From PXAP01 sp964520585 (GTDB lineage Bacteria; Bacteroidota; Bacteroidia; Bacteroidales; PUMT01), in NCBI GenBank assembly GCA_964520585.1, contig CAZFOO010000050.1, forward strand, positions 1 to 27,419: a DNA stretch of 27,419 nucleotides. Reading direction: 5' to 3'. Below the pieces are notes generated by a model that worked only from the letters and a program-made list of their open reading frames with translations, was not told where the DNA came from and ran no database searches. Position numbers and translations under genes: made by a program. How positions within the stretch are numbered: position 1 is the first letter of the stretch; every line of letters begins with the position of its first letter. Positions 1-7,837 of this stretch are shown here, piece after piece.

Positions 1-95
1 ATCAATAACAAGGCTAGTACGGCCACCAGACCTATCTGAAGGAATAATCCTTTTTTCTTTTCGAGATTAGCTTTATCGGTTTTTTTAGTTTCCAT
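1..95 (-). CDS. Energy transducer TonB, N-terminal fragment (runs off the window)
   Basis: Read on the minus strand, an ATG at 95-93 opens a frame that continues to the window edge. It encodes 31 residues beginning METKKTDKANLEKKKG, followed by a hydrophobic run (LFLQIGLVAVLALLL). A short charged, lysine-rich cytoplasmic tail with the signature NLEKKKGLFLQIGL before a single membrane anchor is the usual start of Bacteroidota TonB proteins. These couple the proton-motive force (through ExbB/ExbD) to outer-membrane TonB-dependent transporters. Only the N-terminus is present, so the periplasmic and C-terminal TonB domains cannot be checked. It is divergent from the tRNA gene, and a plausible minus-strand promoter lies at 143-173. 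The family call rests on memory of the motif and not on a search. Confidence 0.65.
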   Translation of the reverse strand, partial: METKKTDKANLEKKKGLFLQIGLVAVLALLL

Positions 96-142
96 GGTTT
101 CTGAAATTTTTGGGTAAAATGATTAAGCTGATATATCAACTA

Positions 143-173
143 TAAATTTAGTAATAAGATATTAGTTATGCAA
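143..173 (-). promoter_or_regulatory. Candidate Bacteroidota-type promoter for the tonB-like gene
   Basis: On the minus strand TTG (173-171) is followed after 20 bp by TAAATTTA (150-143), seven of eight matches to the Bacteroidota -7 consensus TAnnTTTG. The predicted start of transcription would be about 40 nt before the ATG at 95. The region is AT-rich, so a chance match is possible. Confidence 0.35.
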
Positions 174-293
174 CTAAAAAAGCAGTAATAGTAATTTTTT
201 TAATTGAATAATTTGCAAAAATCTCATAATCAGGGTATATTGTTTTGTTTTTGCATAGGAATGAAATTGTTCTGCCATTTTGAAAACTTATTT

Positions 294-322
294 TTGCGTA
301 ACGTAAAAAATTATTAATTTAG
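294..322 (+). promoter_or_regulatory. Promoter of tRNA-Ala
   Basis: TTG at 294-296 (inside TTTTTGCG), an 18-bp spacer, then TAATTTAG at 315-322. This is a near match to the Bacteroidota sigma-ABfr promoter (TTG, 17-23 bp, TAnnTTTG). It lies 13 bp before the mature tRNA 5' end, which is where a tRNA promoter is expected. Confidence 0.5.
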
Positions 323-335
323 CAGCGCAAAAATC

Positions 336-409
336 GGGGATTTAGCTCAGTTGGCTAGAGCGTTTGGCTGGCAGCCAAAAGGTCAGGGGTTCGACTCCCC
401 TAATCTCCA
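336..409 (+). tRNA. tRNA-Ala (anticodon GGC)
   Basis: All cloverleaf parts can be drawn by hand. The acceptor stem is GGGGATT (336-342) with AATCTCC (402-408), and the D-arm is GCTC/GAGC. The anticodon stem is TTTGG/CCAAA around the loop CTGGCAG, with anticodon GGC at 370-372. The variable loop is AGGTC, and the T-arm is AGGGG-TTCGACT-CCCCT. The discriminator base is A409. The acceptor stem contains the G3:U70 wobble pair that is the main identity element for alanyl-tRNA synthetase, which agrees with the anticodon. It reads GCC/GCU alanine codons. The CCA tail is not encoded (ACG follows). Confidence 0.97.
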
Positions 410-436
410 CGCCTTTTCAGACCATTTTTGTTTAAG

Positions 437-471
437 CGCCTTAAATCAACTGTTTAGGGCGTTTTCTTTTT
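437..471 (+). terminator. Intrinsic terminator after tRNA-Ala
   Basis: CGCCTTAAA (437-445) pairs with TTTAGGGCG (453-461) across a 7-nt loop. This gives a 9-bp stem with one G-U pair, directly followed by TTTTCTTTTT (462-471). It is a textbook rho-independent terminator placed 28 nt after the tRNA, so the tRNA is transcribed alone. Confidence 0.85.
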
Positions 472-638
472 ATGAACCTGCCGTTAAGCACTCCCCGTTG
501 AAATCCAAAATCCATCAAAACCATAGATATGTCATTCAATAATTATGTTTGACCGGAGCGGGAAGTGGAAAATAATTAATAAAAAAATATTCAAAATAAA
601 AATTAATTAGTTGCAAAACTGAAAAATTAGTTTGATAT

Positions 639-703
639 TTGATTAGATAAAGCAGTAAAGAAATTTGTATCCCTTGATTAGATAAAGTGATAAAGAAATT
701 TGT
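639..703. repeat. Two 30-bp direct repeats, period 35, upstream of the exporter operon
   Basis: Copies at 639-668 and 674-703 share TTGATTAGATAAAG, then differ in three bases (CAG against TGA), then share TAAAGAAATTTGT. They end about 35 bp before the first possible start codon of the adaptor operon, a position suited to regulator binding. No known operator is recognised. Confidence 0.7.
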
Positions 704-738
704 GTGCTGGAGATTTTTATGAATAAGATTTGCTTCTA

Positions 739-2085
739 ATGATTTCATGTTTTAAACCATCTTATTTTGTCTGCCGAAGGCTGATGGGGTTTTTATCCCT
801 TAATAATCTGGCAATCATTCTTCTTCTATTCAACAGTTGCGGCAGAAAAACTGACCATGTTATATCATTTGATCTCAGTCCCGGTGATTTCATTGAAACT
901 ATTAATGCCGGGGGGACTGTCAGGGCAAGTAACACATTGACCATTGTTGCCCCCAGATTGCGTGTTTCCGGCATAACAGTAATTTACATTGCCGATGAAG
1001 GAGAATATGTAAAAAAAGGCGATACTATATGTATCCTGGATGCACCCGATCTTATTCGGCAACACGAGAATATTACGTCCAGGCTTGAGCAGTTGAATAT
1101 GGATCTCAATAAGCTGACCATCGACAATGACATAAATTTGTCTTCCCTGGAATCCCAACTCGATGATATGAATATAAGGGTTGCCATGAACAGTCTTGAC
1201 TCCGTGCAAAAACAATTTGCCCCGCCGGTGCAGCAAAGACTCTTTGCCCTTGAACTGGAAAAGGCCACTGTTGAAAAATCCAAACTTCAGAAAAGGCATT
1301 CCGCCGCTAAGCAAATTTTTGAGGCTGAACGCAAAAGCTTTAATACCCGCATTATAAGAACTGAAAATGATATTAAGCAGATAATTGAGCAGATAAATTC
1401 CCTTACTATCGTGGCCCCACAGGACGGGATTGTATTACATACTGTGGCTCCGGAAATGACAATGATGTCTTCAAGGGGAGTAATGACCGTCGGGGGAAAG
1501 ATTGGGTTGAACTCCAGTGTTTTCCCAAACATGCCTTTGCTTCAAATGCCTGACGTCAGTATAATGGAGGTATCGCTGGAGGTACCTGAAGCAGATTACC
1601 GGCAAATATTAGAGGGGCAGAAAGTTAAAATTGATGTAGATGCTTTACATGGCTTGCAGACGACCGGTGAAATCAAAAGAAAAACACTTGTTGGAAACAA
1701 TCGCGGCAGACAATCGCCCGTAAAATTATATGAAATAATCGTGAGCATCGACAGCCTCCATAACCGACTGACACATGGCATAAGTGCCGAATGTGAGATC
1801 GTTGTCAATGAAGTTAAGGATGCGGTTGTTATCCCTGCCACGGCAGTTTTTAAAAAAGACAGTCTTAACATTGTTTATGTGGCCGATGGTGATAAATTTT
1901 TGCCGGTACCAGTTGAAATCGGTCTGTCAAACAGTTCTTCAACTGTTGTTTCATATGGACTGGAGGGATCGGAGACAGTTGCACTGATCGAACCTCCCTA
2001 TAATGTGATCGAGCGAAGAGTAATTACAAATCAAAATTTACCATCAACCCCCGACTCCACTGCGACCGGAATATTTAAAAATTGA
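739..2085 (+). CDS. Periplasmic adaptor lipoprotein 1 (HlyD/MacA-type membrane-fusion protein)
   Basis: This is a membrane-fusion (adaptor) subunit expected to link an inner-membrane pump to a TolC-type channel. After an N-terminal hydrophobic stretch ending LLLFNSCGRK (likely lipoprotein signal) there is a lipoyl-like half-motif (APRLRVSGI...EGEYVKKGDTICILD). A long helical hairpin rich in E, Q, K and L follows, then the second lipoyl half (LTIVAPQDGIVL) and beta-barrel/membrane-proximal domains near the C-terminus. The order is the classic lipoyl-coiled coil-lipoyl-barrel layout. The start is uncertain. ATG 739 gives an RR-containing n-region before the hydrophobic core, ATG 784 gives a shorter leader, and a TTG lies at 730. 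It is the first gene of the operon, and the next ATG follows its stop by one base. It is longer than the two following adaptors. The substrate cannot be inferred. Confidence 0.85.
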   Translation: MISCFKPSYFVCRRLMGFLSLNNLAIILLLFNSCGRKTDHVISFDLSPGDFIETINAGGTVRASNTLTIVAPRLRVSGITVIYIADEGEYVKKGDTICILDAPDLIRQHENITSRLEQLNMDLNKLTIDNDINLSSLESQLDDMNIRVAMNSLDSVQKQFAPPVQQRLFALELEKATVEKSKLQKRHSAAKQIFEAERKSFNTRIIRTENDIKQIIEQINSLTIVAPQDGIVLHTVAPEMTMMSSRGVMTVGGKIGLNSSVFPNMPLLQMPDVSIMEVSLEVPEADYRQILEGQKVKIDVDALHGLQTTGEIKRKTLVGNNRGRQSPVKLYEIIVSIDSLHNRLTHGISAECEIVVNEVKDAVVIPATAVFKKDSLNIVYVADGDKFLPVPVEIGLSNSSSTVVSYGLEGSETVALIEPPYNVIERRVITNQNLPSTPDSTATGIFKN

Positions 2086-2086
2086 T

Positions 2087-3301
2087 ATGAGGAAAATGAT
2101 CAGATTAAGCTTTTTACTTCTTTTACCACTTTTGTTTGCATGCAATAACGGGGAATTAAAAGAAGTGCCAACAACCTATGTCAGGAAAGGTACTTTTACG
2201 GAGGAATTAACCGAAGAGGGAACACTGCGGGCAGTTAATTCAATTGCCATTAATGCACCCAGAATTTCTTACCGGTACGGGGGACTGAAAATTACAAGCA
2301 TGGTGGAAGATGGCAAGGAAGTCCATAAAGGCGATACGCTTATCATATTCGATCTCTCTGAAATACAAAAAGCCATTGTTGAAAATGAACAGCTCCTTGT
2401 CGTTGCAAACGCTGAACTTGACAAGATGATTGCTACCCACCAGTCCGCTATCGACGATCTGGAAGCGGACATGGAAGTTGCACGGATATCCAGGGAGATC
2501 TCAAAAATTAATTTTGAGCAATCTGAATATGAAGCTGATGTAACCAAGCAGGAAATAGCACTGAAACTCGAAAATGCCAACATTGCACTGGAAAGGTCCA
2601 GGGAACAAATTGAGAACCGGAAGCGTATCAACCAGGAAGACCTATTTCAAAAAAAGCTTAGCATTAAACAGTTGCAGGATGTGCTCGATGAGGCTAACAG
2701 TTCGGTCAACAGTTTGTTTGTGGTAAGCCCTGCCAACGGTATAGCCATCCTGGAAGAGAACTGGATGACACAACAGAAATGGCAGGTTGGGGAACAGCCG
2801 TATTCGGGATCTAAGCTTATTGAACTGCCCGATCTGGATAATATGATGGCAGAGATTAAAATAAATGAAGTGGATGTTTCCAAGATCCTCCCCGAAATGG
2901 AAGTCACCATTATTACCGATGCTTATTCCGACACTACATACCAGGGAAAGGTAACATCAATTGCCAACCTGGCACAGAATAAAGATAACACATCCAAAAT
3001 AAAGGTTTTTCCTGTAGAAATAAGTATATCTGGAACTTCTGAGAAGCTTCTGCCCGGATTAACGGTCAGCTGCAAGATTAAAATCAAGGAAATTCATGAT
3101 GTATTGTACATCCCTTTTGAATCATTGTTCAGGGAGCAGGCAGATGAATTCGTTTATGTAAAGACAAGTTCCGGGTTCAGAAGACAGGATGTAAAAACCG
3201 GGACCTCCAATACCGATTTTACAGTTGTAACGGAGGGACTGCAGGGCGATGAGGAGCTTGCTTTATCCGATCCGTTCATTTCTTCGCAAGATCAACAATA
3301 G
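2087..3301 (+). CDS. Periplasmic adaptor lipoprotein 2 (HlyD/MacA-type membrane-fusion protein)
   Basis: This is the second of three adaptor subunits in a row, 404 residues. The leader MRKMIRLSFLLLLPLLFAC has a lipobox (LFAC), so Cys19 is the likely lipidation site. The first lipoyl half (INAPRISYRYGGLKITSMVEDGKEVHKGDTLIIFD written in parts: INAPRIS, then VEDGKEVHKGDTL) precedes a coiled-coil hairpin around residues 85-205. The second half (LFVVSPANGIAIL) and a beta-barrel containing PGLTVSCKIKIKE follow. It probably forms the periplasmic bridge between the permease at 4554 and the TolC-like protein at 5825. It starts one base after the previous stop, so translation is probably coupled. It is clearly a paralog of the third adaptor (similar NEVDVSKI / NETDISKV and PGLTVSC / PGMTVSC segments). 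Confidence 0.87.
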   Translation: MRKMIRLSFLLLLPLLFACNNGELKEVPTTYVRKGTFTEELTEEGTLRAVNSIAINAPRISYRYGGLKITSMVEDGKEVHKGDTLIIFDLSEIQKAIVENEQLLVVANAELDKMIATHQSAIDDLEADMEVARISREISKINFEQSEYEADVTKQEIALKLENANIALERSREQIENRKRINQEDLFQKKLSIKQLQDVLDEANSSVNSLFVVSPANGIAILEENWMTQQKWQVGEQPYSGSKLIELPDLDNMMAEIKINEVDVSKILPEMEVTIITDAYSDTTYQGKVTSIANLAQNKDNTSKIKVFPVEISISGTSEKLLPGLTVSCKIKIKEIHDVLYIPFESLFREQADEFVYVKTSSGFRRQDVKTGTSNTDFTVVTEGLQGDEELALSDPFISSQDQQ

Positions 3302-3324
3302 CAAAAAAATATAATATCGATAAG

Positions 3325-4551
3325 ATGCTATCACGAAAAGGTCCTTATGCCACATGCATAATATTTCTATTAATGATCGTCCCATTGCTTCTTTGCTCAT
3401 CAGGATGCAGGAGAGGGTCATCCGGGGAATCTGCCGTTATGAGCGGATATTTCAGGCAGTCCATCATTGAAACCGGAGAGCTTGAGGCGGTCCAAGCCTC
3501 TAATATCACCATGCCCCAGATAAATTGGGAATACGGCTACAGGTTTAAAATTATCGGTCTGGTTGAGCACGGGTCGGTGGTACATGAGGGCGATTCCGTA
3601 GCTGCTATGGATCCATCTTCAATATACAGATATATTATACAGAAAGAAGAGACACTGGAGAATGAACTTGCCGCAGCAAATAAACAAATGGTACAGATGG
3701 AGAATACTATACAGGAACTGCAGGCACAGCTAAAAAGTGAACTGGCAACCTATGATCTTAAAAAGCTTGAGCTGGACAGGGTAAGGTTTGAGGCGGAATC
3801 GAAACGAAAGATAAAAGAACTGGAATTTCAACAGGCAACCATAAGGCTTGAAAATGTCAAAAGGAATATCAAATCCAAAACAAGACAGGAAGAAATAGAT
3901 CTTTCAATCCATAAAATAAAGGTGTTGCGACGGGAAGCAGAAATAAGGGATGCTAAGGAAGCTCTGAAAAAACTTACTATTTATAGTCCAAACAAAGGAG
4001 TTTTTCAGGTGGCGCAGAACCGCTGGAACCGGCAATTCGTGCGCCTGGGTGATGATATGTTTTTTGGAGCTCAAATTGCCAGTATCCCTGATTTAAGTAA
4101 AATGAAGGTATTGTCCCATATTAATGAGACAGATATCAGCAAGGTGCAACCCGGCCTCAAGGTAATCGTGAGACTGGAGGCTCTTCCCACCGTGCCTTTT
4201 AATGGAGTGGTAACCTCGGTAAGTAAAATATCTGCCATACGTGAAGATAAAAATGTTTTTCTCACTGAGGTGGAAATTATGGAGTCGGATATACGCTTAA
4301 AGCCGGGTATGACAGTCAGCTGCGAATATATTTGCCATGAAGAGGAAAATGGGATTTTTGTTCATAACAGCTGTCTTTTAAAAGATGGAAATAAGACCTG
4401 GGTCTTTCCTGCAGGAGGCAGCGGAACCAATAGAGTGGAAGTGAAAACCGGGATATCCAACAGTCACCATACCCTGATTCTTGGCGGTGGACTGGAACCG
4501 GGTCAAATGCTGATACCTGTTAACTTAATTGATCCCAATAAGATATTTTAA
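3325..4551 (+). CDS. Periplasmic adaptor lipoprotein 3 (HlyD/MacA-type membrane-fusion protein)
   Basis: This is the third adaptor, 408 residues. The leader ends LLLCSSGCRRG, a lipobox with Cys28 as the likely acylated residue. An unusual W-x-Y-G-Y segment (INWEYGYRFKIIGLVEHG) matches the equivalent segment of adaptor 2 (ISYRYGGLKITSMVEDG), as expected for duplicated genes. A highly charged coiled-coil hairpin spans about residues 100-215. It is followed by the second lipoyl half (LTIYSPNKGVFQV) and the barrel (VQPGLKVIVRLEALP, LKPGMTVSCEYICHEE). Its stop is three bases before the permease ATG, so it is probably the adaptor most tightly coupled to the permease. Having three different adaptors for one permease is unusual; they could form mixed hexamers or serve different partners. 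Confidence 0.87.
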   Translation: MLSRKGPYATCIIFLLMIVPLLLCSSGCRRGSSGESAVMSGYFRQSIIETGELEAVQASNITMPQINWEYGYRFKIIGLVEHGSVVHEGDSVAAMDPSSIYRYIIQKEETLENELAAANKQMVQMENTIQELQAQLKSELATYDLKKLELDRVRFEAESKRKIKELEFQQATIRLENVKRNIKSKTRQEEIDLSIHKIKVLRREAEIRDAKEALKKLTIYSPNKGVFQVAQNRWNRQFVRLGDDMFFGAQIASIPDLSKMKVLSHINETDISKVQPGLKVIVRLEALPTVPFNGVVTSVSKISAIREDKNVFLTEVEIMESDIRLKPGMTVSCEYICHEEENGIFVHNSCLLKDGNKTWVFPAGGSGTNRVEVKTGISNSHHTLILGGGLEPGQMLIPVNLIDPNKIF

Positions 4552-4553
4552 AG

Positions 4554-5792
4554 ATGCAAATAAGAGAAAATTTTAATATTGCCATACTGAGTCTTATCGA
4601 TCAGAAATTCCGTTCCCTGCTTACCATGCTGGGAATTATTTTCGGTACTGCATCTGTAATTGCCATGGTGTCCATTGGCGAAGGAACCAAGAAGCAGGCC
4701 ATTGCCAAATATCAGGACCTGGGGGTTAATAACATTATTGTCAGGGATAAGGAATTAAGTGATACAGAGCTGGAGGAGGTAAGATTGAAATTCTCCCGGG
4801 GACTCTCAATCAGGGACGCCAATGTGATAAGGGAGATTGTTCCGGGCGTGGTGGATGTGGCACCACAGGCCGAAATAAAACTGGAAGCCCGCCATTCTGA
4901 TAAGGCTTCCAAAGTAACGGTTATAGGTATTACCCCATCGATGATGGGTATGCTGAATTATCAGCTCGAAGATGGAGCTTTTATTAATGATGATCATTAC
5001 CAGAGAGAACTCCAGGTATGTATTCTTGGGGCAAATGCATCACGTGAGCTGTTTGGATATGATGACCCGCTTGGACAGAATGTAAAGCTTGGAGATCAGT
5101 GGTTTGAGGTAACCGGTATTTTGCAGACCAAAGCCCTGTTTACAGAAACGGTTGGTGAACTGGCGGCACGGGACCTGAATAATGATGTGTTTATTCCTCT
5201 TACCACGTTCCACCGGCGAATGCCGGAAGAAAATTCTTTCGCAAGCGAACTCAAGCAGCTTACCGTTCAGCTGGATCAGTCCGAAATGTTAATGCAGACA
5301 GCTGCAGTTATCAGAAGTATTTTGAACAGGCATCATTTTAATAATGATGATTTCAGCCTGGTTATACCTTATGAATTGTTGAAACAGGAGGAAAAAGAAC
5401 GAAGGATATATAATCTTTTGCTTGCTTCCATTGCTGCCATATCTCTGGTAGTGGGAGGAATCGGGATAATGAACATTATGCTGGCATCGGTAACCGAACG
5501 TACCAGGGAGATTGGGGTACGCACTGCTTTGGGAGGGAAAAAGGCAGATATTCTCAGCCAATTTGTTACCGAAGCTATTGTTCTGAGTCTCGGAGGAGGG
5601 GTTATCGGCGTAGTGCTTGGTATTTCCCTTTCGATTGGTATTTCCCTTGCTTCGGAGATAAATACAAGCATTACCCTCTATTCAATTTTTATGGCTTTCG
5701 GTTTCTCTGCGCTTGTTGGAATTACATTTGGATACCTTCCGGCGAAAAGGGCTGCAAACCTGAACCCGATAGAATCTCTCCGGCACGAATAA
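4554..5792 (+). CDS. MacB/FtsX-type ABC transporter permease without ATPase domain
   Basis: This is the inner-membrane permease subunit of a MacB-like (type VII) ABC exporter, 412 residues. It has a first membrane helix at about 18-40 (SLLTMLGIIFGTASVIAMVSIGEG), then a MacB-type periplasmic domain of about 230 residues with the family segment CILGANASRELFG..DPLGQNV. A three-helix FtsX domain completes it, with the hallmark VVGGIGIMNIMLASVTERTR and EIGVRTALGGKK segments and the ending PAKRAANLNPIESLRHE. There is no Walker A or signature motif, and no neighbouring gene encodes an ATPase, so a LolD/MacB-type ATPase from elsewhere must drive it. The adaptor and TolC genes on either side support a tripartite MacAB-TolC-like mechanotransmission machine that expels a periplasmic substrate. 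Confidence 0.92.
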   Translation: MQIRENFNIAILSLIDQKFRSLLTMLGIIFGTASVIAMVSIGEGTKKQAIAKYQDLGVNNIIVRDKELSDTELEEVRLKFSRGLSIRDANVIREIVPGVVDVAPQAEIKLEARHSDKASKVTVIGITPSMMGMLNYQLEDGAFINDDHYQRELQVCILGANASRELFGYDDPLGQNVKLGDQWFEVTGILQTKALFTETVGELAARDLNNDVFIPLTTFHRRMPEENSFASELKQLTVQLDQSEMLMQTAAVIRSILNRHHFNNDDFSLVIPYELLKQEEKERRIYNLLLASIAAISLVVGGIGIMNIMLASVTERTREIGVRTALGGKKADILSQFVTEAIVLSLGGGVIGVVLGISLSIGISLASEINTSITLYSIFMAFGFSALVGITFGYLPAKRAANLNPIESLRHE

Positions 5793-5824
5793 TTTAAAAT
5801 TAAACTACCTATAAAGATAATCAT

Positions 5825-7321
5825 ATGAGGATCCTGCTTAAACCGATATCTGTGCTTTTATTAATGTTCTCCATCTTAAGCGCAGGTGCACAAAATGTTC
5901 ACAATCTCGACCTGGAATCAAGCATCCTCCTGGCGAAATCACAAAATAACAGGATGCTCATTCTTCAACAAAGCCTGAATAAAGCTGCTTATGACATGAA
6001 GGCAGCAAGAAGCAGCCTGAGAACACACATTAACCTTAACATGACTTTGCCTCAGTATACCGAAACGGTCAGGCAATGGGAGGACAGTCTGGGGATATCT
6101 TTTTACCCTGTCAGACAAAACTTTCTTAGCAGCTATATGGTAATTAACCAGCCGCTCCCCACAGACGGGAATCTGTTTATAAGGTCGGGTATTCAGAACC
6201 TGATTGACTATAATGCCGATGACCGCCTTGCCCAGATCACATCAAGCATCGGGTTCCGTCAGCCATTGAGCGCCTTGTATGGCTATAATAATATCCGTTC
6301 TGCCCACAAGCAGGCTGAACTTGCTTATGAACTTTCGTTAAAGCAGTTAAAGAGAGAGGAGCTGAACCTCGTTTACGAAGTAAGCCAGTCCTTCTACACC
6401 CTTCTTTCATATATTGAACGTTTAAATATAGCAAAGCTCAGCATGGACCGACAGCGCGAAGCCCATGATATAGCGCTTAATAAATACAATGCCGGACTAA
6501 TAAGAGAAGTGGAGGCTCTTCAGATGGAGGTGGACCTCGGTGAGGCTGTGAATAATTATGATATGGCCCAGTTTAATTATACATCCCAGTTAAGTTTATT
6601 TAAAGAATACCTGGGTATCGATCTCCGGGACAGCATAATTGTTCAGAGTGACCTTGATTATGAGGTTGTCTTTGTTAACGTAGAGGAAGCCCTGAATATG
6701 GCTTTGGAGAACCGTCCTGAACTGAGAGAAAATGAAATCCAGGTTGAAATTCAGGAAATGGAGATAAAAAGAAGAAAGGCGGAGGGCAGGATAAACGGGG
6801 ATATACTATTTAATTATAATTTTATAGGTGTTAACAAAAGCAATTTATCCGTTCCTCTTACAACTTCTTTTGACAATACCTGGCAAAATTTGATGGACAG
6901 ACCGGGTAGTTTTGGTATTGGCCTGACACTCAACATTCCTATAGTGGACTGGGGGGAGAACAGGGCCAGGGTCAAGTCCTCGGAAGCGGTACTTTCCCAA
7001 TATGAATATATGATGGAAGGAAACAGGGTGAACATCGAACGGGATCTCAGAACCACGGTTGACCGGCTTCATAACAGTCTTAAGAGATTACAGTTACTCG
7101 AGAAAAATATCAGCGTGGCGGAAAAAAGCTTTGAGATATCCAGGCAACGATATTCCAGTGGCGACATTGACAGCCAGGCAATGGCACTGGAACGGGAAAG
7201 GCTCAATACTGCCTATATTTCCAGGCTTGAATCATTTATCACCTATAAGCTTATGCTGTCTGACCTGATGAGGAAGACCTTTTATGATTTTGAAAAAGAC
7301 ATCTCTGTAATTGATCTTTAG
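5825..7321 (+). CDS. TolC-like outer-membrane efflux protein
   Basis: This is the outer-membrane channel of the exporter, 498 residues. A signal peptide ends at about residue 22 (LSAGAQ). The mature protein shows the OEP-family internal duplication of long amphipathic helices, for example NLVYEVSQSFYTLLSYIERL in the first half and RDLRTTVDRLHNSLKRLQLL in the second. Each is followed by the typical QRYSSGDIDSQ / NKYNAGLIREV turn, where substrate-channel helices bend. A beta-strand segment with GIGLTLNIPIVDWGENRARV is also characteristic. It is the last gene of the operon, 32 bp after the permease. It is close in length to E. coli TolC. A weak hairpin (7325-7343) without a U-tract lies just after its stop, followed by the 64-bp repeat array. 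Confidence 0.92.
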   Translation: MRILLKPISVLLLMFSILSAGAQNVHNLDLESSILLAKSQNNRMLILQQSLNKAAYDMKAARSSLRTHINLNMTLPQYTETVRQWEDSLGISFYPVRQNFLSSYMVINQPLPTDGNLFIRSGIQNLIDYNADDRLAQITSSIGFRQPLSALYGYNNIRSAHKQAELAYELSLKQLKREELNLVYEVSQSFYTLLSYIERLNIAKLSMDRQREAHDIALNKYNAGLIREVEALQMEVDLGEAVNNYDMAQFNYTSQLSLFKEYLGIDLRDSIIVQSDLDYEVVFVNVEEALNMALENRPELRENEIQVEIQEMEIKRRKAEGRINGDILFNYNFIGVNKSNLSVPLTTSFDNTWQNLMDRPGSFGIGLTLNIPIVDWGENRARVKSSEAVLSQYEYMMEGNRVNIERDLRTTVDRLHNSLKRLQLLEKNISVAEKSFEISRQRYSSGDIDSQAMALERERLNTAYISRLESFITYKLMLSDLMRKTFYDFEKDISVIDL

Positions 7322-7346
7322 ACATTCTATGTTAAATATAGAACAG

Positions 7347-7637
7347 GAGAAATTGACTTCGTCGATTTCTCATGCTAATGTCATTTACTTTTAGCAATAC
7401 TCTTGTGGATGAGAAATTNNNNNNNNNNNNNNNNNNNNNNNNNNNNNNNNNNNNNNNNNNNNNNNNNNNNNNNNNNNNNNNNNNNNNNNNNNNNNNNNNN
7501 NNNNNNNNNNNNNNNNNNGATTTCTCATGCTAATGTCATTTACTTTTAGCAATACTCTTGTGGATGAGAAATTGACTTCGTCGATTTCTCATGCTAATGT
7601 CATTTACTTTTAGCAATACTCTTGTGGATGAGAAATT
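7347..7637. repeat. Tandem array of identical 64-bp hairpin-forming units, interrupted by a gap
   Basis: Unit starts (GAGAAATT) are seen at 7347, 7411, 7566 and 7630, and GATTTCTC recurs at 7519 and 7583; the period is exactly 64 on both sides of the gap. Visible copies are identical. Each unit has two nested stems, an outer ATTTCTCAT ... ATGAGAAAT (9 bp, 35 nt between the arms) and an inner TGCTAA ... TTAGCA. At unit junctions a second palindrome forms: ATGAGAAAT, then TGACTTCGTCG, then ATTTCTCAT, where GAC/GTC also pair around TTC. The period of 64 is not a multiple of three, so it is not coding. At least three to four copies are present, and the true number is hidden by the gap. Confidence 0.95.
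7419..7518. other. Assembly gap of 100 N inside the repeat array
   Basis: Exactly 100 unknown bases is a conventional placeholder length. The repeat register confirms it is not the real size. Position 7418 ends at unit base 8 and 7519 resumes at unit base 18, so the missing length should be 9 plus a multiple of 64 (9, 73, 137 and so on). Confidence 0.9.
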
Positions 7638-7837
7638 CAGGTAAAATTATTTACGGTTACATAATTCGTTAGTAACTTTAAAGCACCAGGAAATTATTTT
7701 ATAAGGCGTTTTGCTAATTACATATTTTCCGGTTTATTTTACCGGTTTTATGCTGTTTTTCTGGTTTATCATCAGTATAAGCAGCCGGAATATTATTGCC
7801 TGAATTTTTAAGTATAAATAAAGAATTAAAGTTTTTT

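Larger units (their letters stand above)
410..738. other. Intergenic region between tRNA-Ala and the exporter operon
   Basis: This 329-bp stretch has no convincing gene. It holds the tRNA terminator (437-471) and, near its right end, two copies of a 30-bp direct repeat (639-703). A weak promoter-like pair, TTTG (699-702) and TAAGATTTG (724-732), is seen just before the first adaptor gene. Short open frames here are AT-rich and not protein-like. Confidence 0.6.
7322..7837. other. Gene-free region holding the repeat array and an assembly gap
   Basis: This is 516 bp between the TolC-like gene and the PAQR gene. It contains a small inverted repeat TTCTAT/ATAGAA (7325-7343), the 64-bp tandem array (7347-7637) with a 100-N gap, and then about 200 bp of unique AT-rich sequence. 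The unique part has a short inverted repeat GTTAC/GTAAC near 7660 and a doubled CCGGTTT motif near 7730-7750. No gene is supported. Confidence 0.7.

Noticed and set aside
351..542. 63-codon open frame overlapping the tRNA
   Set aside because: It begins inside tRNA-Ala and runs through its terminator, so translation is not credible.
730..738. TTG start for adaptor 1
   Set aside because: ATG codons at 739 and 784 in the same frame give normal lipoprotein leaders, so the TTG adds only three residues without support.
865..1314. 149-codon minus-strand open frame
   Set aside because: It lies within adaptor gene 1 in the opposite direction; the plus-strand frame has clear adaptor domains.
7347..7637. 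CRISPR array
   Set aside because: The whole 64-bp unit, including the would-be spacers, is identical in every copy, and no cas gene is in the window. It is a plain tandem repeat.
7725..7790. Another copy of the stem-loop element (minus strand, TGCTTATAC shared with 20703)
   Set aside because: Only nine contiguous bases and a weak GCTG/CAGC pairing agree; the outer arms are absent, so chance similarity cannot be excluded.
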